Of a stretch of DNA of 64,000 nucleotides, positions 42,869-53,476 are shown in pieces (the first letter of the stretch is position 1; every line of letters begins with the position of its first letter). The stretch is from Siderastrea radians. Lineage: Eukaryota; Cnidaria; Anthozoa; Scleractinia; Rhizangiidae. The notes beneath the pieces were generated by a model. That model was not told the DNA's origin and ran no database searches. It was given only the letters and a program-made list of their open reading frames with translations. The stretch is from the NCBI GenBank assembly GCA_964017195.1, contig OZ024894.1, positions 7,619,537 to 7,683,536 of the forward strand. The letters run 5' to 3'. The position numbers and the translations under genes are program-made.

Positions 42869-44653
42869 GATTCCCGTAGAATGTCCGGTATTTGAGAGAT
42901 TGGATTTCAAACCTGATAAAATCTATCTGTTTACCTCATTATAACAGCAAGGCCATTGTTCAGAGGCCGCGTGACCCCAAGAGGACTAAGTGAACTGACT
43001 TAGGACGACGACGAAAATGAAAACCAAAACCGTCAATTTTACTAGTCGGCGAGACGTGCGCCTTAATCTAACTACCGGTTACGATAATTGAAGTTGACAT
43101 TTGCCAAAGAAAACCCTACGGCTAATGCTTACATCGCAATTAATTTCAAATTTCTGAGGTGTCGGTTTTCCAGACCCGTTGGGCTCCCTTGCTATTAAGT
43201 TTCCCATCACCCTCTCTCTTGTAAATGTGGGTAGAACTACTAAAGGTAAAACCACAGCGACAAACCAGTGAGGAGTGCCGGATCTAAAGGGGAACGCGTG
43301 TCGAAACCCTAAGAGCGTCTGCGTGGGAGGCTACCCCGTGACTGCTATTTGTAACGAGCTGCTAGCATGTGAAGAGCCACTCCCTCCCCTCAGGAAAAAA
43401 TCGGAGGGGAAGGGGTGGCTGTTCACAGGCTACGAGCTGCTATATATCAAACTTGAAATTACCCGAGAAAAGGGGGTAGGCAATGAAATCAGAAGCCCTT
43501 TTTCTCTTTTAATTTTTGAAAAAATTGGGTCGGTCGGGCGATGGGAAACGAAACATTTTATTGGGATGGCCTAATAAAACTATCGAGAGAAGTACGCGAA
43601 CAGAGAAAAGCGGGTTGCGTGTATGAGTCTGGACATTTAAAAACGTCAGCAAATTTAACATCCATGGACTGTGTGGTCGTGGTTTGCAAACCATTTGTAG
43701 AAAGACATTCTCGTGAGTTTATAGGTACAATATCCGAACGGACATACATTAAGAAATCAAATCATAAAACTTCATCGTCTTTTCGACACTGGCAACCAAC
43801 CGTTTTCAAAATGTTGTATTCCCATAGGAAAATATTGATAAATACGCGCCATGTTAAAAGTCACAATCGACAACAGCGAATTTAATTCCCGATATAATGT
43901 CTTTTCTCACGGAGTTTAGAACTTGCATCAATCTTGCTAAATTTTCCGTCTCATTTTCGCGCGTAAAATTTGTTGAAGATACTCCATGAGTGGCATACAA
44001 AACTGAAAAAGTGCAAAGCTTTTTTCAATTCAAAAATTATGGAAAATCACCACAAGCAAGTGGACCAAGACTATGCTACGTTTTTGTCGATTAAAAATTT
44101 GCGAATAACAATTCGCGAATAATAATAACGAAAGTAGAAAAATCGCAAAAATTCAAAGCATCAAAGTAAAGAAAGGTTGTTCGGCTTCACGGCGGTCTTG
44201 CCCCTTCGAATTTCGAAGAAAAAATTCCTTTTCCAATCAGTCATTCTTACTAGTAATCTATTTATGCAAAAGATGTTTTGAAAGCATGACAAACTACTGG
44301 AAATGGGTTATAATTGCAAAGGCCAATCTCTTTAAAATCGTTTCATTAGGCTTAGAATTTTATGCACCGAGAAGCGGGGTTTTTATGTTGCGCATTGCTG
44401 AATCTACAGGGGACTCCCTAAACGATGCGATCACGTTGTTCTTAACGTTTAGTTTATCACGCCATCTTGGAGTTTTCTGTCATACAAGAGGTCTCTAAAT
44501 CATTCTCATTCGGTAATTACTGTATGTATATGTCAATACACTCGAGACAGTTGGTAAAAAGTTTCTATTAGTTTTATTTCAGTGATATAAAATATTAATT
44601 TTTCCATTTATATAAGCTGACCAGTAGAAATATTGTTATATTTTTCACCGAGT
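42869..44653. repeat. Duplicated block B, copy 1, 3' side of GPCR pseudogene
   Basis: From about 43073 (AATCTAACTACCGGTTACG) onward the sequence is collinear with 56139-58635, except that copy 2 contains the hAT element 56811-57760. The last 600 bp before the GPCR stop are almost the same in both copies. No gene beyond the GPCR. Confidence 0.85.
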
Positions 44654-45735
44654 TTAATCCCCAACCCATCCATTTTTCTTGACACCTCCTTCCTCGACAG
44701 GTTTAACAGCTTTCCTGTTTTTGTGCCATTTTTCGTCCGGTACTTGAAGCGTCAAAGGATAAACCGACGCAGGGAGATCTCTCGCTTGCTTAGATTTGAC
44801 AACTGGAGCTCCTGTGTTCATAGAACTTTCTTCCCTTATAACAGCACAGGCGGGGCTCAAATCTAACACTAGCTTTGGTCTCGGTAGCTCTTGAGCAGTG
44901 AAAAACCTTTTTGCGCTCGATCTCGTGAAAGTCCACGAACTTCTCGAGTCACCGCGAGGTCCTACCCGGTTTAATTGCCTCTTGTCGCCCGCAGAAATAC
45001 TTCGTCGAATCTGACGATAAACACGTTTCAAACCATTTCGAAACTGGCTTGTGATTAATGCGTACATGATAGGGTTGCAGCAAGAATTTACCAGCGTTAA
45101 TACAGTTGCAGTGAGAATAATTTGGTCAGGAATTTTTGCTTCGGGATAAACTGTTATTATCCAACATATTGTATACACTCCTAGCACAATGTATACCATT
45201 ATTGTTTTTTTCGAGGCCGATAGATTCACGCCATTAATTCTGTTCTTTTCGTCGCGAACTTGAATGTTTATTATAGTTTTCGCATGCCTTCTTGCAACTA
45301 GGTGTATTCTAGTGTAGCAGAATACAGTGATGAAATAAGGAAGCAAAACGCAGGAGACTGTTTTGAAGAAGATGAATCCGCTATTATCCGGAAAATGCAG
45401 AGAGCAGTGTTTGTAAGGATTTAACAAAAAATGGCCCAAGCCCACAAGTGGGCATAGAGAAACAAGAATCGCCTGCAGCCACGTCCATAAAATAACAAAA
45501 GCCGTTCTTCGCTGTGTTACAATTATTTTATATTGAAGACAGTTCAAAATACTGTGATATCTATCCAAAGCAATAACGGCTACCGTTAATGAAGATGTGA
45601 TTCCATAAAACGAGTTTAAAAACCCGCAAACTAATTTGTGGTTCATTTGCCGCGGATCCGTTTATGCAACGAGAAGTGAATCGATAGATGAAGGCACCAA
45701 AATGATTCCAGCGATTAAGTCCACGATACGCAAGT
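44654..45735 (-). pseudogene. Class A GPCR pseudogene (copy of 58636-59934)
   Basis: Minus strand, nearly the same as the intact receptor but damaged. Homology begins only at the end of TM2 region (around 45735), so TM1 and the start are missing. TAA replaces the Gln codon of VAQTEPRQ. A 9-bp deletion removes QFY after the conserved Cys. A 24-bp deletion removes PLYTLNFL, destroying the CWxP motif of TM6 and its extension. The rest, including DRYHSIL, NPIMY and the long C-tail, is open to the normal stop. The 5' break joins NAT 5'-flank sequence (45736-45846). Not expected to make a working receptor. Confidence 0.9.
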
Positions 45736-45846
45736 TCTAATCCGAAAAAAAGGTTGAGATCACGAATTAATCATTTTAAACTCAAAAGATCCCGTCACTG
45801 CACTCACCACTGCACTAACATACCTGAGCATAGGGCCTGAGTATCC
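45736..45846 (+). promoter_or_regulatory. Detached NAT 5' flank
   Basis: TCTAATCCGAAAAAAAGGTTGAGATCACG-like sequence, then GATCCCGTCACT and CCTGAGTATCC, matches the NAT 5' flank at 31570-31672 in order and orientation. It stops at the left end of the nested element 45847-51066. The flank resumes at 51067 (CCCTGAGCCGGGTCAGGTCG) just before NAT copy D, so it is probably the displaced upstream region of that gene. Confidence 0.7.
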
Positions 45847-46542
45847 GGCCTGTACAGCGCCGCAAATGATCCCGAGGCCGCAAATGATCCCCAAATTGGA
45901 CCGCAAATGATCCCCACAGCGGACCGCGAATGATCCCGGTAAATAATGGAGTGGAGTGGACAATAGAACGGCGATGACACTGTAAAGGCGTGGACTCTGG
46001 AATGGCGTGGACGGAGGCATGGCGAGGTCTACGGAATGATGTGGATACTGGAGCTTTTGTCTTTACTATTCCTCAAAGCACATTTTTAGCCCCATAATTC
46101 ATGACTTAGATATTTTATTTCCAGGCAAAAAATAAAAAATAAAATAAAATGTTACGATTTAATGTAGTCCTTTTAATTCGCAACTGTTTTTGTACCTCTG
46201 GTTTAGTATGTAGGTTGTAAATATACCTGGTTTAATCTGTGTATTTTCTTTACGATCTGTTAACAGAATAACAGAATGCTTTCAAGTAGTACGAGAAAAT
46301 TTGCAACTGCTCATGTTAACTGATTTTACCAGCCAGCTACAAATATATATTTCTTTATCTCGAGCGGGTTAACGTTTCCTTTCTAGAGCAATGTTCAGTA
46401 GAAAAATCAATGGGTCACTTCAACACTCAAATTTACAATATAGAATACTTTTCTGATTTCTCAGGTGGGTATAACCAGCTCGATGCAAAACGTTATGCAC
46501 GTTTGACAGGTTGCGTGACAACTCAAACACTCAAATAGTTAC

Positions 46543-46737
46543 CTATAAAAGGTATCGGCTGCCAAGGACAATACCGGCGGGTTTTCCGCCACACGCGCCA
46601 AAGATAAGATCCAAATCTACCTCGGTTTTCTGATCACTTTCATTTTTCTGGTCTTTGTCACCTCCACCAGCATTAACGCCACCAAAAAACGCCAATGAAA
46701 GGACGAGAGTAATCAAATTGGAGACCAGTTTAGCCAT
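46543..46737 (-). CDS. Small ORF with signal peptide, unknown
   Basis: A 64-residue minus-strand frame in a strong start context (GAAAATGGC). It begins MAKLVSNLITLVLSLAFFGG with a predicted cleavage after VNA, followed by an acidic and polar stretch GGGDKDQKNESDQKTEVDLD and LIFGACGGKPAGIVLG. One cysteine only. The stop TAG directly precedes GTAACT, so a splice donor cannot be ruled out. It looks like a secreted peptide, but it lies inside element 1 and I recognise no family. It could be a real host gene caught between element ends, or chance. Confidence 0.4.
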   Translation of the reverse strand: MAKLVSNLITLVLSLAFFGGVNAGGGDKDQKNESDQKTEVDLDLIFGACGGKPAGIVLGSRYLL

Positions 46738-47218
46738 TTTCCACAAGCGCGATCGCAAACGAACAGGACACTGCTTTAATACATGATCTAGTGACCTTCT
46801 CACACATTGTTTTGTGACCTTTGATTTCAAAGCCAGATGTCAATCACCGCGCCCTGGAAACCCGTGGCTTTCTCGACTGTTGCAGGCTCGGTCGACCATT
46901 CATTGGTCGGCCATTCATGGGATCTGTATATGCATATGAATATAAAAATATTTTTTTAAACATAATCATGTTTGCCTTCTATGCCATTGTGTTCTAGGGC
47001 CTTCAAAATGTTTCATTTCACTGATGAATAAGAAATTTTTCTGTTTATTTTTTTATTTTTTTGTTTATTTTGGTCAGCACTTTCACCTTCCAGTATTTTC
47101 ACCTTCACTGAAACTCCTCGCCATTCCAAATTTTGTTAGCGGGATCATTTGCTGTCCGCTGTGGGGATCATTTGTGGTCCTGGGATCATTTGCGGTCCAA
47201 TTTGGGGGGGAACTACTT

Positions 47219-47365
47219 CATGTCAAGCCAACATATAGTCTCCCTACAGATAACTCATAGCACTTGCTTGAGCAGCTCAAGGAAGCAAAGCAACTCAAGT
47301 AGTCAAAGCGCCTCAGTTAAGGAGAGCACCTTATATGTAGGGAGACTATATGTTGGCTTGACATG
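47219..47365. mobile_element. hAT-like MITE nested in element 1
   Basis: 147 bp with 29-bp perfect TIRs starting CATGTCAAGCCAACATATAG. Flanked by the exact 8-bp duplication AACTACTT (47211-47218 and 47366-47373). It interrupts the GGATCATTTGCGGTC repeats of element 1. Confidence 0.9.
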
Positions 47366-47969
47366 AACTACTTACCTTTTTGGGGATCATTTGCGGTCTC
47401 GGGCCCCGTGCGGGATGGTTGCGACAAATTAACATCTACCTACGGGAGGTCATCTTCGGAGATCATCTTCGTAAACAATCTTCGTTTAGAGTCGAGTATT
47501 GCAACACATCTGACCGGATGTTGGTAAGTTCACTTAATCATTAACAAGAATGCTGTGCGGTCTCCCGCATTTGTTTGCCTTGTGGAAATGGCGGCAAAGT
47601 TTGATTTCTCGAGCACGGAAAATTATGGCTATGTGGACAGTCTCGAAAAAGTTTAAAGGATAATTCGTGATCATGAATTGAACACAACTACAAAGTTTTC
47701 ATTATACGAAGCTCTGAATGATTTCGGCCGAAAAGGTAAGACGCCCCTAAGACGGTATTTTATAATAATTCAGTATTGACAAAATTGTAAACCAGGGGTC
47801 AAATCGATGGGCATGTGCTAACACCTGGAACACCGGAACGCCGGAACACCGGAACACCTCGGAACACCAAAAATATATTTAAAAAAATACAAGAAATGAA
47901 AAAAAATTTTGCGAAATAATTAGAAGACAAATTCATACAAAGAAATAAAATAAATAAATATAAAAAATA

Positions 47970-48930
47970 AATAAATCAATAAATGAAATGAATATTAAAC
48001 AAACGGAGAAACACTAAGCTTTTAAAAACCGAAATAAAACCAGGTAGTATTTTGCAGCCAAATTCACGTTTCAACCTTCCGACGCCAGTGAGATCTTGGT
48101 ACGAGATTAGTGTGTAGTTTGCGCCGTTCACGCCTTAAATTCGCGCCTGGGCGGCCCCCGGGGCGGCGCCGAATAAAACTAAGTGCGGAAAACCAAGTGT
48201 GTCGTTGTGGACGCACTGTAAAAAGGTTAGCAATTTGCTTTTCTCACCCAGCCTCACAGGAACCATAATTGATAAAACGGAAAGTAGAGATTGATTACAC
48301 TTGGACAATACAATAAAAAGGTGAAAATCTTAAGTGAAGTCCCAGTATGTCATTCCCATGGGAAGGTGAAATCCCTTGAACGGGTGTTTTGGTCAAATTC
48401 AAGACGGTGGGATGAAATGGCACGAACTGCTAGGGTTGCGTACGGTACGAAAATTATCCACCCGAATATGTAGAATCAGAGGCAGCTCCTACCTTGCTAA
48501 ACAAACATCTGGTTATTGTTTGGTTCAAGTTTGTTTGTTTTTGGCAACGCCAGAGAATAGGGAGCAAGAGGGAAGTTACAGGGGAAGGGAGGCAACAGAT
48601 GAAAGGAAGTGGTTTGTCCTATAAGGCCAGTTGAGAAAAGCAAAATGCTAACATTTTTTGGTGCGTCCGTTACCATGTGCTTGGTTTTCCGCTCTTAGTT
48701 TTCCCCGGTAACGACAGGAAAAGCCGAGATGGCGGAATCCGGCGCCGCCCAGGGGCGAACTTATGGCGCGAACGGTGTAAACTACACACCAATCTCGTAC
48801 CAAGATCTCACTGGTGTCGGAAGGTTGAAACGTGAATTTGGCTGCAAAATATTACCTGGTTTTATTTAGGTTTTTTAAGGCTTAATGTTTCTTCGTTTGT
48901 TTTATTCACTTCATTTGCTGATTTTATTGT
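47970..48930. mobile_element. Long foldback element nested in element 2
   Basis: Arms of about 280 bp: AAACAAACGGAGAAACACTA, then CCAGGTAGTATTTTGCAGCC, GAGATCTTGGTACGAGAT and GCGCCGTTC... on the left, with the inverse on the right ending near 48930 (e.g. ATCTCGTACCAAGATCTC at 48795). The centre (48260-48630) is unique sequence without a known gene. Confidence 0.82.
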
Positions 48931-49211
48931 TATTACTTTTTTCTGGTCCCAAGGCTTGTTACGACCCTTATTTTGACTGAAGTGCAACATATGATGCGAT
49001 TTCTAGGGATCTTCAGGAGAGGAGATTTTTGCCCGGTTCGTAAAATTCTGTACAATTCTGTTCCCCCCCCCCCTCCCATCTTCCAAAAATAAGCCCTTCC
49101 GAGAATAAACCCACCAAAAAAGCGTTTTAGACAATTATAAGCGCTGGGCTTATTATCGAAATATTTTACTGTATGCTCTCAGACTTGTAATACCTTCTGT
49201 AGGTGGATGTG

Positions 49212-50540
49212 TAACCTGCGATCAGGCCAAATTTTAGCATCGCTCTCATATTCTCTTATGTTGGTCGCTCGCTAAAATAGGGCCTGATACAATCTCTCAC
49301 AAGAGTTCGTGTCGGCGGCCAAATTTTGGCCGCGGGAATCTCGCAATCTGATTGGCCCTTTAACAATAGAGCTGTCAACGGAAGTAATTTCGATCCGATC
49401 GCCATCGCCAAGGAACAACCAAGGAACAAGTCTGCCGAAGTAAAATGTGTTGCTCTAATAAATTCTCGTCGTTCTAGGAGAATTGTCACCATTTCTTTCT
49501 CTCCTGAGAATGGCGTTCGGTTTGACACAAGCTGTCTCTCACCTGGAGCAGAGAAGTACAGCAACAGTGAAGTATGTATTCCGTTTTATCGCATCGTGTC
49601 GCGGAATTTTCATTTGACGGCTTTCAGCTAGTATTGATAACATGAACAGAGTAGTGGCTGTTTCCGCGTTTTACGAAACAAAACAAACAGCAGACGAGCA
49701 AGTATCTTTCGCCAAGAATGATCAACAAGTCAACCGATAATTCGGTAAACTTAACGGTAAACTGATGTTTGGCGAGAACCGCAATCAAGTCGCAATAACG
49801 ATTTTCAGTTTATTCATTCATTGTTTAATACTTATGTCGTTTTATTGATCTCTGACATTGACATCAAAGGATCTGGCTAGTCTTAAAATAAATGTTATTC
49901 GTTTTAAAATTCGCTGCTGCTTAGAGATAAAATTCGCTGCTAATTTCAAATATTTATCACTTCTCGAATTAAATCACAAATACTCCTTTGCTTATAAACG
50001 GTTTTATTTATATCTTTATTCTAAAGAATGAAACTGAAGGTATTTCTCTTAATTGCCCAAGGTTTTTTACGCAGAAAATCGGTGACAAATGGGAAGAGAA
50101 TATTTCCGGATACCACCTGAAATGGGAAATGATTGCAGCACATTTTGGTACATGACAACCTCGTCGTGTTTTGAATTTTCATTCAGTTTCAGCTCAGACA
50201 GAGCAACCATGTACAGTACCGGAACCTTCAAGTTAGCAATCGTGTAAATTTGAGTACTTGTGCCTTATTATTATTAGAAGATATATCGTAGCCTATGATT
50301 TTCTTATTTTGCCGACATTTACGTGACTTTCTGCGAATTGCCGTTATGGGAAATTTGCATACCGAGGATCGTGCAAGCAGAAGAAATTTTGATTGGCTGT
50401 TTTGTTAAACGTCAATCAATCAAAAAAAGTGGGCGGCAGACGTTCCGTAGAAGAATTGTATCAGGCTCTATTTTTCGTTTCGCCCGTCCCGACTGAATGT
50501 TTCACCGAGCGAAACGAAAATAGAGCCTGATCGCAGGTTA
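49212..50540. mobile_element. Element 3, 9-bp TSD, nested in element 2
   Basis: 1,329 bp with ends TAACCTGCGATCAGGC and the exact inverse GCCTGATCGCAGGTTA. Flanked by GTGGATGTG at 49203-49211 and 50541-50549. A second inverted pair lies inside (AGGGCCTGATACAATC at 49278, GAATTGTATCAGGCTC at 50454). The 9-bp TSD suggests a Mutator-like origin. No transposase. Confidence 0.85.
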
Positions 50541-51126
50541 GTGGATGTGGGACCTAACCTCCTACAGGTAGATGTTCCTACTGTTGCTCTTTTATCAGTA
50601 ATAAATGTCTTAGAGGAAAGCCACGAACTGCCGTACATGTAGTAGTTTAAGCAAAGTTTGTACTACTTTTTTTTATTCAACTATTTATGTCTAGCGTAAT
50701 ATTCGCCGTAGTAGGTCCTCCCATAGGCCGATGTCACCGCCTGTAGGTAGATGTTGCCAAATCCCGGTAATAGTTTTACATTGTAACACAAGTTCTGATC
50801 ACCGTCTTAATAATATCGAGTTTGTCTCCTTCCTTTTTTTTTTTTTTTTCATACCAAATTTAAAACCAGCGAAATTTCCTAGTCAAAAGTCTTGTTCAAG
50901 GTTAGCGTAGCGTGACGTTCGGTCACATGTTTCGCAATACTCGACTCTAAACGAAGATCGTTTACGAAGATGATCTCCGAAGATGACCTCCCGTAGGTGG
51001 ATGTTACATGTAATTTGTCGCAACCGTGCGGGAAATTGCGGGATCATTTGCGGCACTGTACAGGCCCCCTGAGCCGGGTCAGGTCGCGGGAGGAAGGGGA
51101 CTGTGAAGGAGAGAGGAGAATCCAAG

Positions 51127-52038
51127 ATGGAGGCTAATCTCACTTCCGAAGAGGTGGAGGAATATTTAGCTCGCATTCATTATACAGGTCCCATAGAACC
51201 AACGATCGAGGCTTTAACTAAATTGCAGCAATGCCATATTTTATCGGTGCCATTTGAAAACCTAAGCGTGTTTGGAAAGGAACAAATCGCCCTCTCAAAA
51301 GATTGGCTCTTCGATAAGATCATGCGCCGACATCGCGGTGGATTTTGCTGTGAGCTCAACACCTTGTTTTCGTTTCTTCTCAGTTATTTTGGATTTAACT
51401 ACAAGAAACACGCTGCTTCTGTATTTAGCCGAAAGACAGGATTATTAGGTCCTCCGTTTGATCATCTAGTTCTTATGGTGAATATTGAAGATGAGTTGTG
51501 GTTGACTGACGTTGGGTTTGGAAATTCATGTTATCCGCCTCTCCGCTTCACCGGCTTGGGAGAACATCAACAACAACAGAGTGGAACTTATCGAATTCGA
51601 AAAGAAGGAGACAACTACTTCTATGAAGAAAAAGTTGAATTAATCGTTGATAAGTGTGGATTAGAAGAAATGGCAAAAGAGCAGTGTACCACCCCAGGCG
51701 ATCCTAACTGGGCCCCTAGATTCAAATTTGACCTCATTCCAAGAAACACTGAAGACTTCCACAAAATGTTAATCTATCACCAAACAGATCCTGAGGCGCC
51801 ATTCACTCACGATCGCGTATGCACCATGGCAAGACCTTGGGGTAGAGAAACTCTTGCAGGAAGCAAACTTGTAACTACGACATATCTGGGAGACAGCAAG
51901 GTCAAGAAAGAAACCAAGGAGCTTGTGGGTGGAGAAGAAGAGGTGGTTGAGGAACTTGAGCAGAAATTTGGAATAAGAAGAGAAACTTGTTTCTATCCTG
52001 AGGGGTCCATGTTTTATGGAGTACAGTGGAACAGTTAG
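51127..52038 (+). CDS. Arylamine N-acetyltransferase (NAT), copy D
   Basis: Intact single-exon gene of 303 residues, starting MEANLTSEEVEEYLARIHYT in CCAAGATGG context. The frame is open eight codons further up. Triad Cys74 (RRHRGGFCCELN, with a second Cys next to it), His113 (PFDHLVLM) and Asp128 (LTDVGFGN). PFENLSVFG present. Closest to the 31740 pseudogene, with which it shares KKHAASVFSR and LIGP/LLGP segments. The C-terminal 75 residues are nearly those of copies A and B. Its 5' flank is interrupted 60 bp upstream by the nested elements 45847-51066, so its promoter may differ from that of its sisters. Confidence 0.95.
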   Translation: MEANLTSEEVEEYLARIHYTGPIEPTIEALTKLQQCHILSVPFENLSVFGKEQIALSKDWLFDKIMRRHRGGFCCELNTLFSFLLSYFGFNYKKHAASVFSRKTGLLGPPFDHLVLMVNIEDELWLTDVGFGNSCYPPLRFTGLGEHQQQQSGTYRIRKEGDNYFYEEKVELIVDKCGLEEMAKEQCTTPGDPNWAPRFKFDLIPRNTEDFHKMLIYHQTDPEAPFTHDRVCTMARPWGRETLAGSKLVTTTYLGDSKVKKETKELVGGEEEVVEELEQKFGIRRETCFYPEGSMFYGVQWNS

Positions 52039-52503
52039 AGTCTGTTATATGTGCTGAACTTAACTCACACTGCAAGTATAAACAATAATGAGGAGACTTG
52101 GACATAAACAGGAATGCTTCGTGAATATTGCCACTCAATCCTAAATCATCATTGGCTTACCAACCTTGCTCCTGTTTTATATTTTTGGCTTATGTATTAT
52201 AACAATTCAGTAATATTTGTATTCATTTTATTCTTATAGCCCTTGTAATTTTGTTTTCCCAACCGAAATATCAAGGGACTTTGCATATATTTCTATATTT
52301 TATTGGTGGTTTTCAACTAATCCCTAGAGATCCAAAGGACAGAGGCATAGTGGCCATGTCAGTGTACCATAATAAAAAGAGCTAATGAGAAAACTTTTGT
52401 CAGTAGTGCACCAACGTTAATGTGCAAGCCAAGAATATCCATATTGTTTTTTGTTCTCCACGTTTTCTACTAGCTGCCATGAGTATCAGTTCTCCATTCA
52501 ATT

Positions 52504-52542
<39 letters not shown>

Positions 52543-52578
52543 TATAATGAAAATTATTCCAGGCTTCAGATGTATTTC
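52039..52578. other. NAT 3' flank and (AT)n microsatellite
   Basis: Shared NAT 3' flank (GAGTCTGTTATATGTGCTGA) followed by AT-rich DNA and an (AT)n run at about 52508-52534. Confidence 0.65.
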
Positions 52579-52650
52579 ATCGCTTTATTGCTACAGCTCT
52601 GTTTCGTATGGCCAAAGGATGACCACACTCTTCAGGCAATATTGGCGAAT
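52579..52650 (-). ncRNA. Type I-like hammerhead ribozyme
   Basis: On the minus strand the parts occur in order: stem I strand TATTGC, core CTGAAGA (52629-52635), stem II GTGTGGTCA-TCCTT-TGGCCATAC (9 bp with two G-T pairs), GAAA (52602-52605), a short stem III CAG-AG-CTG closed by the A-T pair of the core, cleavage triplet GTA, then stem I strand GCAATA, exactly complementary to TATTGC. Outside that, CGC and GCG can pair across a small loop. This satisfies the hammerhead consensus CUGANGA / GAAA / UH. The tiny stem III is like those of retrozymes and Penelope-like elements. (AT)n runs flank the region on both sides. Confidence 0.72.
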
Positions 52651-52855
52651 GACTGTTAAATTTGAATGCTGGCGTCTATATACAGATGGTTGCTAGGTAG
52701 TTACGTTATGTTATTCTAAAGTTCTTAAGGACATATCTGTTACGATGAGGACATGAACTCGCTAATTTTTTTCGCTTATTTAGGGTACATAGATTTACTG
52801 CTCCTGAAAAGTTGAGCACTCTCTGAAAACCATTCTACACATTAGCAGATTGAAT

Positions 52856-52887
<32 letters not shown>

Positions 52888-53261
52888 TTGTTTTTTTTGT
52901 TTTTTAAAGTACCGGTGTTTTACTGATCCAGGTTAACAACAGATCCAGGGATCTGCAAAAATGAAAACTGTACTATTAAAAACCTAAAACTAAGACCCTC
53001 GAAAAAAAGAGAACTGATAGGGGGTAAAGCATCATTGCTGACAAAGCCCATTGCAAATGACTATGATAATGATGTTTCGTTTTGTCCCAGGGAAACAAGA
53101 GGAAAAAATATGGGGCGATGTTAAGACCCTGGAAAAAAAAGAAATAATATGGGTCGTAGTGGTGTTTAGTGTAAGATTTTGGTGTTTGGTCTTGGGTCTT
53201 CATTTTTGGTGGTCTTAGTTTGCGCAACAACCGCTAAGTCTTCATTTATTTATTTTACTCC
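52651..53261. other. Spacer; second (AT)n run and repeated NAT-fragment flank
   Basis: (AT)n at about 52858-52886. 52970-53261 matches 30040-30354, the sequence preceding NAT 3' fragment 2. Confidence 0.7.
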
Positions 53262-53476
53262 TGTTGGCAATACCTTGGGGGAGAGTAACTCTTTCAGGAA
53301 GCAAACTTGCAACTACAACATATCTGGAAGACAACAAAGTCAAGAAAGAAACCAAGGAGCTTGTGGGTGGAGAAGAAGAGGTGGTAAAGGAACTCAGGCA
53401 GAAATTTGGAATAAGAAGAGACACTTGTTTCTATCCTGAGGAGTCCATGTTTTATGGAGTACAGTGGAATAATTAG
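53262..53476 (+). pseudogene. NAT 3' fragment 3
   Basis: About 70 codons from LAIPWGRVTLSGSKLATTTY to FYGVQWNN and TAG, open throughout but lacking the catalytic domain. It begins at the same codon as fragment 2 after TTTTACTCNTGTTGG, and is followed by duplicated block A. It is a second copy of the same truncated segment, with fewer lesions than fragment 2. Confidence 0.92.

Larger units (their letters stand above)
47417..51025. mobile_element. Element 2, Mutator-like, nested in element 1
   Basis: Long TIRs of about 110 bp: the left starts GGTTGCGACAAATTAACATC and continues with GGGAGGTCATCTTCGGAGAT and TTTAGAGTCGAGTATTGC. The right (50915-51025) is its inverse with small changes. Flanks GTGCGGGAT (47408-47416) and GTGCGGGAA (51026-51034) form a 9-bp TSD with one mismatch. 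Motifs like TGTAGGTGGATGT recur inside. It contains the foldback 47970-48930 and element 3. No transposase frame recognised. Confidence 0.8.
45847..51066. mobile_element. Composite element 1 with GCCGCAAATGATCCC subterminal repeats
   Basis: The left end GGCCTGTACAGCGCCGCAAA and the inverse of the right end GGCCTGTACAGTGCCGCAAA match. Both ends carry several copies of CCGCAAATGATCCC (45858-45938; inverted at 47137-47210, 47381-47400 and 51039-51053). The right end is split by element 2 (47417-51025). Without the nested insertions element 1 would be about 1.45 kb. No transposase seen, TSD unresolved. It sits in the 5' flank of NAT copy D, ending 60 bp before its ATG. Confidence 0.72.
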
